A DNA stretch of 21,145 bases from Euperipatoides rowelli (taxonomy: Eukaryota > Onychophora > Udeonychophora > Euonychophora > Peripatopsidae), in NCBI GenBank assembly GCA_003024985.2, contig PXIH01S0017006.1. One strand, given 5' to 3'. Within the stretch, counting starts at the first letter, position 1, and each line of letters starts with the position of its first letter. Made by a program: the position numbers and the translations under genes. Below are positions 9,413-18,600 of this stretch, one piece after another. Below the pieces are notes generated by a model. That model did no database searches. It saw only the letters and a list, made by a program, of their open reading frames with translations, and was not told the origin of the DNA.

Positions 9413-10471
9413 ATGAAACGAAAAATCAAAAGATTTTTTATTTCTCGCTACCGATTTAAGATACTATTTATTTTTGTATCATGTTTTATTGTTGGACTAT
9501 TATCGTGGGGCTCTATTCTCTCATATATTCATAAAGAATATATAATCATTTATTCAAGGGAACATCCTTATATACCATGGATTTCAAATATTTCTATAAA
9601 CTGCAGTGCAGCTATCCTGGGGCAAGAAGATGAAATTAAGAAAATGGAAATGTATTCAATGCCCCTACCATCTGATTTGGAAATTTATCAACTAACTAAA
9701 AATTGTAAAAGTTATAAAAAGTTGAGAGGCTATTTTGAAATGCCTCTCTCAGCCGAAGAAGAAAATTTTCCCATTGCTTATAGCATTACAGTTCATAAAA
9801 CAGCAGCCGAACTAGAACATTTAATCAGAGCCATCTACTGGCCACAAAATTATTATTGCATTCATATTGATAAAAAGTCCGATTCTATGTTTCATAGTGC
9901 GGTAAGAAACATTGCCAAATGTTTTGATAATATATTTATTGCTTCAAAATTAGAACGTATTATATATCCATCAATTTCAATAATACAGGCTGATCTAAAC
10001 TGCATGAAAGATTTACTTACTTATCCTAATTGGAAATACTTGATTAATCTTGTGAGTCAAGATTTTCCACTTAAAACTAATTCTGAACTTGTGCAGATTT
10101 TGAAGATTTTTAATGGAACAAATGATATTGAAAGTTTTGAATCTCAGAGTATTATGTCACGTACAAAATACAAATTTATAGTAGAATATAAGAATAAGGA
10201 ATTTCAATTAGTTCAAACTGATGAACTAAAAGATTTGCCGCCAATGTCCTTAAGGAAAGGAAGCCGCTATGGAACATTTAGTCGTGGATTTGTAGACTTT
10301 ATTATAACTAATAATAACTCTATTAAATTATTTCATTGGCTTCATGATACAAGCAATCCTGATGAATCCTATTTTGGAACCTTAAATTCTAATCCAAGTT
10401 GTGACGCACCTGGTGGGTGGTATGGTAGGTATTTTACAATCAAATTCCCTGCATCTGCTTGCTTTAGATAA
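9413..10471 (+). CDS. Core-2/I-branching beta-1,6-N-acetylglucosaminyltransferase-like (GT14), C-terminus uncertain
   Basis: A 352-residue frame. The ATG at 9413, with A at -3, is the likely start; the frame also opens at a GTG at 9404. It has a basic N-terminus and one membrane segment (residues 16-38), as in type II Golgi glycosyltransferases, then a stem with Cys64 and Cys98. The GT14 domain follows: FPIAYSITVHK (119-129), RAIYWPQNYYCIHID (139-153), FIASKLE (175-181), QADLNCMKDL (192-201), QDFPLKTN (216-223), NDIES (237-241), KGSRYGTFSRGFV (282-294) and NPDESYFGTLN (315-325). Glu318 matches the catalytic Glu of the family. Members transfer GlcNAc from UDP-GlcNAc to O-glycans. The Cys usual in the NLCG motif is Val214. 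Family members run to about 400-430 residues with a basic phosphate-binding C-terminus, absent here. A donor, TATG|GTAGGT, after 10424 (phase 1) suggests that a last exon follows downstream. The alternative is a frame truncated at 10471. Confidence 0.85.
   Translation: MKRKIKRFFISRYRFKILFIFVSCFIVGLLSWGSILSYIHKEYIIIYSREHPYIPWISNISINCSAAILGQEDEIKKMEMYSMPLPSDLEIYQLTKNCKSYKKLRGYFEMPLSAEEENFPIAYSITVHKTAAELEHLIRAIYWPQNYYCIHIDKKSDSMFHSAVRNIAKCFDNIFIASKLERIIYPSISIIQADLNCMKDLLTYPNWKYLINLVSQDFPLKTNSELVQILKIFNGTNDIESFESQSIMSRTKYKFIVEYKNKEFQLVQTDELKDLPPMSLRKGSRYGTFSRGFVDFIITNNNSIKLFHWLHDTSNPDESYFGTLNSNPSCDAPGGWYGRYFTIKFPASACFR
10425..10430 (+). promoter_or_regulatory. Candidate 5' splice donor in the glycosyltransferase frame
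   Basis: GTAGGT follows TATG, close to the metazoan donor consensus, and lies just where the conserved PDE...PGG block ends. Using it would leave phase 1. No matching downstream exon was recognised before the next contig join, so it stays a candidate. Confidence 0.4.
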
Positions 10472-11689
10472 AATGTATTTGCTTATTATGCAATGTTTAA
10501 TAGTCTAGTTTTCTTATTGACTTTCCAACTTAATCATAATCTACAACTTTTAATTACATTCAGGTATATGTTTGTCCTGTTTGAGTACCTTTTATCTATT
10601 CATGTATTTCAACTTCCCTGGAACTATTTTCCTTCCTTAAAATCAAATTAACTATAATGTTTGTGTTAAGAATTTTTCCAGAATCGTTTTAAGAAGTAGA
10701 CCATGTAAAATAGACCTATGAGCACACAACAAAATAGCACCCAAAACATTTTTAAAATAAATATTACAAATACAAATATGCTGGACAACAACAGACTACA
10801 GTCCGACAAGATTGTCACTGGTCCATTGATAATGTATGGAGAATGTCCCTTATGAGCACAATACAGACATTACAATGCAATAGGTTGAAGTTCATGATAT
10901 AAATAATTCCCTCCCCTTTCTCTAATAGTACTAGTTTAAAAATCTAAGATTCTAAATAACCATGTCTTAATATTTCTTTATCTTTCAATTTTGTATTTTT
11001 AATTTCATCAGTTTATAGGAATCATCAGAGATTTCAGTCAAAATTTAAATCTCATGATGTTCTAAACACTAGGCCAAATAGCATAACTACATAGAACTGT
11101 AAAACATAATTATATTTATGCAACTATTTATTTTAAGATGCCCAACAAATAAAATCCTCAATAAAAATAGGAAATCGAAGATGAAAAAAAAAATTTTTTT
11201 TTTTTTTTTTGCTTTTCATTCAAAAAAATGTCTAATGCTTTGCCTAACCTTCTATATCAATTATTCCTTCTTACCAGCATCACTTTCTATTTTGTTTATT
11301 CTAAGAATCAAAAACACTTTCATTGTGATTCTACAATGAGGATACTTACAAACTAAAAATGATTTAAAATCAATAAGCTATCTAGCAAACACAAACATTT
11401 TCTTCATAAACCCCATGCGAGGGTTTATATGTCCTTATATTTTACCATATTTAAAAATGTATAGCCCAATGCCAAGAAATGCAATGTACCTCACTATCAG
11501 GCAGGTTGAAGACAGAAATCAACAAATTTAACCTCATTGCTATATACCACACAGCTTAATAGACAGGGAATACATTAATAGCCCTAAAGCTCCCAAGATA
11601 AAATCCTAATAAGACAATAATGCTATGAAAATAAACTATTAAAAATCTATTGACAAGGTGCTACCTACCAACAAATCAAAGTGTGTGGA
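10472..11689. other. Non-coding stretch downstream of the glycosyltransferase exon
   Basis: No exon for the missing glycosyltransferase C-terminus was found by reading the frames. The open frame at 11118-11339 is built on homopolymers. An A/T homopolymer pair lies at about 11184-11210. The rest is AT-rich intergenic or intronic sequence. Confidence 0.5.
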
Positions 11690-12062
11690 TAATGTAGTGT
11701 CCCCTAGATATGGGGGATATCTGTGAATATAATGAATAAGAAGTCACAGACAAACCAATGAAAATCCATGTTGCCCCTTGCTGCCTTTCAAGGTTAGGTG
11801 TTGGATCACCAAAGGCTAGGTCCACAACTTATAACTGTGGGACTCACCAACCTGTAATATTGCCAGCATTGTGAGATATGCTCATTTTCCTCTAGATAAT
11901 ACCATGAAAGTACAACTAAATAAATGGCCCTTATTCCCTGGAAGCCTGACTTATCCCATTTGAGACAGCGATCGGGAGTGCATGAAGGTGAGGGTGCTAA
12001 TAATCCCAAGATGAGTCTAGGCTGTCCTACATTGCTGACCCTATGTACCTATAGTTGTCAAA
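11690..12062 (+). mobile_element. Probable 5' untranslated part of the RTE-like LINE
   Basis: GC-richer than its surroundings and continuous with the endonuclease frame at 12063. No frame carries a domain; the minus-strand frame at 11806-12009 has no similarity that I recognise. The left boundary is a guess, from where composition changes. Confidence 0.35.
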
Positions 12063-12403
12063 TGGTTTAAGTGAAGCAAAGCTAGAAGATATAGAAGAAC
12101 AACTGTTTAAAATCAAGTGGGACATTGTAGGCCTAAATGTGATTAGGTGCAAAGGTAAAGGATAAATAGAACTCAAGAGTAGACATACAGTATCTTCTAC
12201 TACCAACTAAATACATCAGGATAGATGGGTGGTGTTAATAGTGTTATGTTTATTATCCACAAGAGATTAAGGAATAATATTGTAAAGATAAGAAGTGTGC
12301 CTGATAAAGTAGCCAAGCTTATAATTAAGCTAAGAGATATGAGATCCAGATAGTACAAGTATATGCACCAACTTCAAGCCATTCTAATGAAGAAGTAGAA
12401 TTT
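12063..12403 (+). mobile_element. RTE / craniofacial-development-protein-2-like LINE, endonuclease N-terminal half
   Basis: Broken frames give EAKLEDIEEQLFKIKWDIVG (about 12075-12134) and then LNVIRCKGKG. After frame changes come FIIHKRLRNNIVKIRSV and PDKVAKLIIKL. This is the first half of the AP-type endonuclease of the LINE family annotated across animals as craniofacial development protein 2-like. The usual SE of the metal-binding SETR motif is NV here, so the catalytic Glu is lost. The frame breaks at 12403 and resumes at 14093 after an insertion. One of the two 7-bp copies of AGAATTT is at 12397-12403. Confidence 0.75.
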
Positions 12404-12410
12404 GTTAATG

Positions 12411-12417
<7 letters not shown>

Positions 12418-12451
<34 letters not shown>
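12418..12451. repeat. (ATT)n microsatellite
   Basis: About eleven ATT units close to the left edge of the insertion. Possibly its 3' tail if the element lies on the minus strand. Confidence 0.8.
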
Positions 12452-13438
12452 TTTCTCATCACAAGTTTTTTTTTTTAACGTGAACAAAAGTTTTCCCAGC
12501 GCCACCTACTGTGTAGGATGGTGGAACTGGTATAATGATGCCGTATTGAGTTTTTTTTTTGTATGATGTCTTAAAGTAGTAACTTTATCATTTGAGAAAC
12601 CAGATTAGGGCAGTAGTTTGTGAAATGTCATGAAACTTTGACTGTATTAATTGGAATATTGGTCCAAGTGAAAGAAGGGAACAACTTGAATCAAAGTATT
12701 GAAGGTATTTATTGTTCAGTCATTTACGTTGTAGCCTACAGCTGGCTTTATTTGATAATATGAGTTGTGTGAATATTATTTGTCTTCATTGAAAAACAGT
12801 AAAAGTGAAATGAAAAATACTCTCCAGTGTGAAATGTCAACTGTGTTAATCAGAGAAAGATCATTTTGAGCTACAGTACTTGTTTAGGAGGAGTTGAGAA
12901 TAACGAAAAAAAAAAAAAAAGGATTAACCAAAAAGTAAGGCTATAAAGCAAACATATTACGTTTTTTTATTTGAACAAGATAAATATTTGAACTGAAAAT
13001 TTCTTTATTAAAAAAAAGAAAACGGTTTTGTTTGGAAATGCACAGAAAATGTTATTTCATTAAAATTAATGTTTATGTAAAATTGGAAATCTGAACTCTC
13101 CTGTATAAAACGTAAAAAATTCTGCTGACCTTGATCTGGTGTTCTTAGTAACATTAACAGTTATTACTTATTTCTGAAAAGATTAAAAATATTTAATTTT
13201 CAATAATCATTCAAAGTGTTTATAGATATTATGTTTCTCAAATGATTGATATAATAAAAATTTGTTAATTTAAATTGAAGTTGAGTTTTGATATCTAATT
13301 TATACATGTGATACTATGGATCAAGCTACAGTACTGTTAATCCCATTGTTTTTTGTTAAAGGAAATGTTATCTACTAAGTTTTTCACTTTAAAAGAGTCA
13401 TCCAAATTCTGTAAATGATTATTCATTACATTTTAATT

Positions 13439-13656
13439 ATTACATAATTTCTGTGGACTGAAGTAATTCCATAGCAATTGATAACTGTACACACCCTGTG
13501 TTTTTCTGATTAAATCATTATTCATTAATAGCAATATACTGTTGTTGTCACTTATCTTGATAGGCTATCTATTAGCACATTCTCCTAATATACAGCTAAT
13601 AAAATCTATTTTTTCGGCCCTCATTAAACTTTAGCATTACACTTAAGTTGGAACAG
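13439..13656 (+). repeat. Direct repeat, copy 1
   Basis: Nearly the same as 13863-14087, with about eight substitutions and a short indel. Both copies end at GGAACAG. After this copy the sequence continues with unrelated bases to the N at 13862. Confidence 0.85.
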
Positions 13657-13861
13657 TTATGACTACTGACTAGCATCTGGAATCTCTGGATCCCAGATAT
13701 GCATTTTCCCCTAGCGAGATTTTATCCTTTGGCTACGTCAAATTGACGTCAGCAGTCAGATTTTTTTTTTTTTTAAACAACTTAGAAACTTGCAAATTTT
13801 TATATGTTTCAGTTTAAATTTTCCAAATTGATTAATTAAACAAATATTTTTAGGTAAAACT

Positions 13862-13862
13862 N
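13862..13862. other. Single-N scaffold join
   Basis: The base after this N starts the second copy of a diverged repeat whose first copy begins at 13439. This fits a poorly resolved allelic or repeat overlap between two contigs. Confidence 0.75.
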
Positions 13863-14087
13863 ATTGCATAATTTCTGTGGACTGAAGTAGTTCCATAACA
13901 ATTGATAACTGTACACACCCTGTGTTTTTCTGATTAAATCATTATTCATTAATAGTAAGGTACTGTTGTTGTCACTCATCTTGATAGGCTATCTATTAGC
14001 ACATTCTCCTAATATACAGCTACTAAAATCACTTAATTATTTTTTCGGCCCTCATTAAACTTTAGCATTACACTTAAGTTGGAACAG
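13863..14087 (+). repeat. Direct repeat, copy 2 (right end of the insertion)
   Basis: Diverged copy of 13439-13656, starting at the contig edge. It runs directly into the 7-bp target duplication and then into LINE endonuclease codons, so this copy carries the true right end of the insertion. Confidence 0.85.
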
Positions 14088-15125
14088 AATTTTATGAGGA
14101 TGTGCAGAATTTGTATGATGAAGGTAAGACTTATTAGAAAATTATTATGGGTGACTTCAATGCAAAAATAGGAGTACAACAAAAAGATGACAATTCAGTG
14201 GGAAAATTTGGTCATGTTTTTAGGACTGATAGAGGAGACAGAATGGTAGAATTTTCAAAGAATAATAATTAATTGGTTCATTATGAAGGCACCAAACAGG
14301 AAATGGACTTGCAGAAGACCATATAGAGTAAAGGATGAAATTGATTATATTATTGTTAACAACAAGATAGTGCAAGACATCTCAGTACACAACCAATTCA
14401 ACACATGCAGTGATCACAAGCTAGTAAGGTGTCGTACAATTCTAAATACAGCACTTGAAAAGGTTAAACTTGTCAAAGGGAAGTTTCAGTCAATTGATAG
14501 GGAGTACCTAGGAAAACATGCACATAAGTATCAGAACTTAAAAACAGATTCAGCACATTACTAGATGTGCAGGAAGAAGTACAAGATCAGGAATTAATCA
14601 ACTTTACTATCAAAGAAATATCTTAGATGCAGCATAAGAATCATTGGTACAAAAGACAATAACTCTGATAAAAAAAACTAACACAAACGTGATGTTAAAC
14701 AAGAAAGATTCAAAGTTAATAATTGAATATGTTGAGCTCTTTGAAACATTAGGAAGATGCATTACAGAGGACATATGAGCTTTCAACTGTGATTTGATCA
14801 AGAAAACAATTGAGAAAAATAAAAGTGTGAAGAAAACTAAACAAAATTTAATGATTGGGAAAAATAAAATATTAGCAATAAAAAATGGGACCATTACTAG
14901 TAATAAAAAATTTATTGTCCAATGAGTTGACAACGACACTATCAAGATGAATCAGATAATACCAACATTAAAGATGAAGATCAAAAAGAAGACATAAATG
15001 ATTTAACTGACACAATGATTAATGTACCACATGTACTCACAGAAGAAGTGAAGCATGCAGTGAAACACATGAAGAATGGAAAGGGACCAAAGGAAGACAA
15101 CATAATTTATATTATAAAAGCAGGA
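14086..15125 (+). mobile_element. RTE-like LINE, endonuclease C-terminal half and start of RT linker
   Basis: Resumes the endonuclease with EFYEDVQNLYDEGKTY, then IIMGDFNAKIG (about 14144-14175), the core metal-binding motif of AP-type endonucleases. RTDRGDRMVEFSKNNN follows. After a frame change come KAPNRKWTC (14286 on), EIDYIIVNN and SDHKLVRCR (about 14410-14435), which holds the catalytic Asp-His. Further on, VLTEEVKHAVKHMKNGKGP (about 15030-15090) is the conserved block just before RT in this family. RT itself is absent: similarity stops near 15125. Stops throughout make it a dead, 3'-truncated copy. From 14570 to 15010 the linker is recognisable only by its Lys/Asp-rich composition. Confidence 0.75.
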
Positions 15126-15424
15126 ATAAGTTGACTATGATAGTACATTACATTACAGAGAGTTTGTTTATTATTAAATCTCACAATTGAGGATAAAAAC
15201 CCTGCAGCAATCATAGTTCTGATATGGTTTGGAAAATAACTGAATTTTGAATCATAACATCTATCTGAAATTATTAAGAATAGCTAGTAAAGTGTAGGCT
15301 ACTATTTTTTATTTGTTCACAATGTTTTAATTTACAATTAACTTAATATAAATTCATTTATGATTAAAACTTATTATAAATATTAGTTCTTGTTTACTTT
15401 TTGGTATTATAATATTTTCACTTT
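15126..15424. other. AT-rich non-coding sequence ending at a contig join
   Basis: No gene. The last 88 bases (15337-15424) are identical to 16278-16365 and end at the N. Confidence 0.6.
15337..15424 (+). repeat. 88-bp exact duplicate at contig end (partner 16278-16365)
   Basis: Identical over 88 bases by eye to the first 88 bases after the N at 16277. It ends at the N at 15425. Best read as an unmerged contig overlap. Confidence 0.9.
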
Positions 15425-15425
15425 N
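15425..15425. other. Single-N scaffold join (probably wrong order)
   Basis: Separates the 88-bp duplicate from a contig that carries a hAT end and a P4-ATPase exon. Confidence 0.8.
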
Positions 15426-15465
15426 TTTAGGGGTTCCTCCATGGAAAAAAGGTTGAGAAACACTG
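15426..15465 (-). mobile_element. hAT-type transposon terminus fragment
   Basis: Ends GGTTGAGAAACACTG at 15465, the reverse of CAGTGTTTCTCAACC, a widespread hAT terminal inverted repeat. The other end is not in the window because the contig starts within the element. GTCTACAC at 15466-15473 would be one copy of the 8-bp target duplication. The strand is arbitrary. Confidence 0.5.
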
Positions 15466-15910
15466 GTCTACACTATGGAACCTACAGTAATCTGTTAAAA
15501 CTTCTTGAGAGACAATATTTAGTCATTTATTATCACCATGTTTAGTCATTATTTTGATATTGTTTAAAAACCAACTTGTGATAATGCTACCTACAATTGT
15601 ACATTAGAAAATACAACTTTTGTAGTAGTCGCCAACAGAGTTTAGTTGTCAAGTCAAAAGTAACGTTAAAATGTTGAAAGCATGCAGCGATAACATAAAA
15701 TTAATGATAGATTTTAGGGTAAATTTATAACTTCATATTTTATATTTGATGTAAATCATCTTAAGTCTTAATAGAAGTAATATGTTCCATTTTAGATGTG
15801 TTTATTTGTTGTAGGAATCAATGTCCTTCAATCAGTCCTAATATTTTAAACTTTTTATATTAATAATTACATGATTTAGTAAATATATGTCTATATTTTA
15901 AATTTTTTAG
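15466..15910 (+). other. Intron upstream of the P4-ATPase exon
   Basis: AT-rich sequence with no coding signal, ending in a pyrimidine-rich acceptor, AATTTTTTAG, at 15910. Confidence 0.6.
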
Positions 15911-16155
15911 AAACCGCCATAAACATCGGCTATTCATGTAAACTGCTGGCAGATGACATGCATGATATATTTATTGTTGATGAAAGCACTTATGAGACTG
16001 TAGAACGTCAACTGATTGACATACGTAACAAAATTCGTTCCGTCCTGAGCCGTGAGGGATCGACTTCTGTCCACTTTAGGAATACCGTTACTGATCATCA
16101 TGACCTGGATGAAGACATGTCGGGCTTTGCATTAGTTATCAATGGCCACAGCTTG
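15911..16155 (+). CDS. P4-ATPase (phospholipid flippase) internal exon
   Basis: A 245-bp exon. The acceptor TTTTTTAG is at 15910 and the donor TTG|GTAAAT follows 16155. It enters in phase 1 (two bases of a Glu codon) and leaves in phase 0. It starts with (E)TAINIGYSCKLLADDM, directly after the expected TGDKQE of the P domain in an upstream exon, and ends GFALVINGHSL, the conserved block before the next P-domain motif. The middle is the variable linker (residues about 20-70). P4-ATPases move aminophospholipids from the outer to the cytosolic leaflet, usually with a CDC50 partner. GYSCKLL and INGHSL suggest the ATP8B or related subfamily, but one exon cannot settle it. The frame is intact and richer in GC than its flanks, so the gene looks functional. 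Other exons lie outside this contig, probably towards or beyond 20691. Confidence 0.9.
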
Positions 16156-16276
16156 GTAAATATATGTTTTTAATTGTGGTAAATGACTGGTAAAGATTTC
16201 AGTAAAACTTAATCGTAATAAATTTATTTATATGAATAGCATAATTTTTTTTAAAATTCTGATTAACCTTATAGGG
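16156..16276 (+). other. Intron downstream of the P4-ATPase exon, cut at a contig end
   Basis: Starts with the donor GTAAAT. Its last 20 bases (16257-16276) equal 20691-20710, so the intron probably continues at 20711. Confidence 0.7.
16257..16276 (+). repeat. 20-bp exact duplicate at contig end (partner 20691-20710)
   Basis: TTCTGATTAACCTTATAGGG sits directly before the N at 16277 and directly after the N at 20690. This is the pattern of an unmerged contig overlap. Confidence 0.9.
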
Positions 16277-16277
16277 N
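16277..16277. other. Single-N scaffold join (probably wrong order)
   Basis: The sequence right after it repeats the end of the contig before the previous N. Confidence 0.8.
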
Positions 16278-16365
16278 ATTAACTTAATATAAATTCATTT
16301 ATGATTAAAACTTATTATAAATATTAGTTCTTGTTTACTTTTTGGTATTATAATATTTTCACTTT
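16278..16365 (+). repeat. 88-bp exact duplicate at contig start (partner 15337-15424)
   Basis: First 88 bases of the contig that carries the gypsy element; identical to 15337-15424. Confidence 0.9.
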
Positions 16366-16375
16366 AAAATGTATC

Positions 16376-16590
16376 TGTAGTGTATTACACTAATTAAGGC
16401 TAATTATGTGTAATACACACAAGATGTCATGTTCCTTCTGGAACAAATGACCGATTGATTCTGTTCATATTGAATCTAGTTGTAACTATGTTATAAGTTA
16501 GTATTAGTTAAATAAATGTTATTTACCTGTAAGGTCCCAAGAGTCATTTGTTATAAGGACCTAGAATAATTTAACTGGTGAGATAGAAGT
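16376..16590 (+). repeat. Possible 5' LTR / leader of the Ty3/gypsy element
   Basis: Begins TGTAGTGTAT (16376-16385), which is the exact inverse of ATACACTACA at 20318-20327. AATAAATG near 16510 could be a polyadenylation signal. TTTAACTGGTGAGATAG (about 16569-16585) resembles the primer-binding region that follows the 5' LTR in K02A2.6-like gypsy elements. The sequence does not visibly match the 3' LTR candidate at 20116, and no 5-bp target duplication was found, so the LTR call is weak. Confidence 0.3.
16380..16418. repeat. Long inverted repeat / hairpin
   Basis: GTGTATTACAC (16380-16390) and GTGTAATACAC (16408-16418) are perfect inverses. The inner TAATTA pair extends the stem, with one bulge and an AGGC loop. 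About 17 paired bases in 39. Confidence 0.85.
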
Positions 16591-16618
16591 CTAAATAAAT
16601 TTTGATCGAAATATTAAT

Positions 16619-17061
16619 ATGTCTTTTAATCGAATCAAAGTTTTTGATCTGGAAATACAGTCTTGGGACGATATGTTAAAAGGTTAAGATTTTTTTTGCT
16701 AGCAACAAAAGATGAAGAAAAACTTTTGGTTCCTACAATCATTAAGCTATTAGGAGACAAAATGTATACTGTTTTATGCAATCTTTTTGCACCAAAAGAT
16801 CCAGACACAAAGAAAGCAGATGAATTATTAGATAGACTCTCGGAATACTTTTCTCCAAAGATTCTAATATCTTCTAGAGATTCCATTTTTCGAAAAGGAT
16901 ACAAAAAAGAACAATCCATTGTAGATTATATCCTGGAATTGAAGAAACTCAGTAAAAATTGTAAATATGGCAGTATCCTAGAACATCAGATTTGTGAACA
17001 GTTTGTTTATGGTCTAGTCAATCCTGAAATCCATACAAGATTATTGTTGAGGAAACCTTAA
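16619..17061 (+). pseudogene. Gypsy gag capsid-like remnant
   Basis: The ATG at 16619 opens FDLEIQSWDDML, the usual start of K02A2.6-like gag. One frameshift near 16665-16680 leads into the long frame at 16663-17061. This continues with FFLLATKDEEKLLVPTIIKL, LLGDKMYTVLCNLFAPKDP and YILELKKLSKNCKYGS, then FVYGLVNPEIHTRLL. This block is a typical gypsy capsid (FVxGLxNxxIxxxLL). A stop at 17059-17061 ends it early. Its role would be particle assembly. Confidence 0.7.
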
Positions 17062-17458
17062 CATTAGATTTAGAATAAATTAGCTAATAGTATGAATCAG
17101 CAAAAAAAGAGAGCAAGTATCTTTGGGTTAAATAAGAATGTAGAAGGAATCTTGTCTGTTAAAAAAGACGTACATTTTAAAAACACTAACATAACTCGAC
17201 CTGAACTTTCATTAGTGCTCACCATAAATCCAATTGCCAATTTAAATATGTCTATAACTACCATAAAAAATAGGTTAGCTAAAGTTTGTCCCTTGCTATC
17301 TTAAATTTCCAACGAGACATTTCAAAAATGGCCATAAACAAGAATATTATAAAGCTGACATCATTAAGCTAATGAAAATAATGTCACTGAGTATGATTTT
17401 TACCAGCTGATGTCAAAGCAACTTCTTTTGTTATTGGCGAACCAATCATGATCTAGCT
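17062..17458 (+). pseudogene. Decayed gag C-terminus / nucleocapsid region
   Basis: An open frame at 17092-17304 is Lys/Asn-rich without a domain. A cysteine-histidine cluster near 17282-17335 may be the remains of a zinc knuckle, but the CCHC spacing is not intact. Confidence 0.35.
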
Positions 17459-17636
17459 CTTGGTAAATAAACAAAACATTGTGTTTGAAATTGACACAGG
17501 AGCAGGAGTAACCTTAATCTCAAAAGAAATATATTTACATAAATTTTCACAGTGTAACTACTTAAAACTAACATACACCATCAAGAAAAAAATTAAACCT
17601 TTAGGGAAAAATAAAACCTTTTGTCTGTTTAAATAA
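17459..17636 (+). pseudogene. Gypsy aspartic protease remnant
   Basis: Uninterrupted frame with FEIDTGAGVTLISKEIY. The catalytic DTGA box is at 17493-17504 (family: DTGA/DTGS). It ends at a stop near 17636, before the flap and C-terminal Gly-rich part are clear. Its role would be to cleave Gag-Pol. Confidence 0.7.
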
Positions 17637-17789
17637 TATGTCAATAATGCACTAGATAGTACCATAATTCACTAGGTAGAAGCTGGATTTCAAAATTTTT
17701 AACTTAAACATACATAAACCAGTGAACTCTGTCAAAATTAATAAAATATAATCTATTGAATAGGAGAAGATGTTACACAGTTAAGCAAA

Positions 17790-18600
17790 ACTATTTTCTC
17801 CAGTGTTAGAAGAACTTCAAGGATTTGCAGTTCATCTAGTCCTACACACACAATGCAACTCCGAGACTTTAAAACTTCGACTAGCAATAGAATTTGATAA
17901 ACTACAAAAACAAGGAATATTAGTACCTATTCAACGCTCTAAATGGGCAGCCTTTGTAGTGCCTATTCTAAATAAGGATAACTCAATCCGTCTGTGTAGT
18001 GATTATAAGGTAGGGGTAAACCCTGTTTTTGCTAAAGACTATTCTCACTAAACAGGATTGAGGACCTTTTCAAAGTTAAATGGAGGAATAATTTTTAGTA
18101 AATTAGATATGACACAGGCATATCAACAGTTACATATGGACAAGGAGTAATGGTTTACATTAACTACAAACACTCATGAGGGCCTTTTTAAGGTACCTAG
18201 GATGCCATTTGGTATTTCTACAGCCCACACCATTTTTCAAACAATAATGGACCAAATATTAGTTGACATTGAAGAAGGCATTTTATTTGTTATCTTGATA
18301 TCATTGTCACTGGTAAATCTATTCCTGAACTTATAGCTAATTTAAACAAGGACACTGGTATTACATTAAACAAACACAAAATAATGTGAATTCCTAAAAC
18401 CTAGTGTGGATTACTTAGACAATCTATTGATGCAAAGGGACTACACACTCTGCAAGCAAAAATTTCTGATATTCTTTGAGCCTCCATACCCAAGAATATA
18501 TATCAACACTTAGATCATTTTTTTAGGATTAGTCAATTATTATCAGAAATTCTTAACTAACTTAGCCTCTACATTAGCCCCTTTAAATCCCAAATTCAAA
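17790..18600 (+). pseudogene. Gypsy reverse transcriptase remnant 1
   Basis: Frame 17803-18051 has LAIEFDKLQKQGILVPIQRS, WAAFVVPILNKDNSIRLCSD and YKVGVNPVFAKD, the fingers region of K02A2.6-like RT. Next comes FSKLDMTQAYQQLHMDKE (about 18075-18147, motif A Asp kept), then a stop, then GLFKVPRMPFGISTAH (motif B-like) and IFQTIMDQIL. The catalytic box reads YLD then IIVTGK at 18291-18317. The family has YLDDI, so one Asp codon is missing in frame. Stops follow in the thumb. Confidence 0.75.

Larger units (their letters stand above)
12404..14085. mobile_element. 1.68-kb non-coding insertion inside the LINE endonuclease
   Basis: Flanked by AGAATTT at 12397-12403 and 14086-14092. Removing the insert and one copy restores the LINE reading (GTA GAA TTT then TAT GAG). 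It starts GTTAATGTC followed by an (ATT)n run to about 12451, and ends TTAAGTTGGAAC. No terminal inverted repeat beyond GTT and no long open frame. If it lies on the minus strand, the left (ATT)n run would be an (AAT)n retroposon tail. A 218-bp stretch (13439-13656) recurs diverged at 13863-14087, starting exactly after the N at 13862, so the inner structure and length depend on the assembly. Candidate classes are a SINE- or LINE-derived tail or an unclassified non-autonomous element. Confidence 0.55.

Noticed and set aside
11118-11339. 73-codon frame
   Set aside because: Built on A and T homopolymers; no domain.
11806-12009. Minus-strand 67-codon frame with Cys, Trp and Pro
   Set aside because: Lies in the probable LINE 5' region, and similarity is expected on the plus strand; no domain recognised.
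12418-12451. CRISPR-like array
   Set aside because: It is a simple ATT microsatellite with no spacers, and the genome is eukaryotic.
14610-14945. Minus-strand 111-codon frame
   Set aside because: Opposite the LINE endonuclease-RT linker; hydrophobic because the plus strand is Lys/Asn-rich.
15337-16365. Long terminal repeats flanking an 850-bp element
   Set aside because: The 88-bp copies end exactly at N characters, lack TG...CA ends, and enclose a conserved host exon; contig overlap is simpler.
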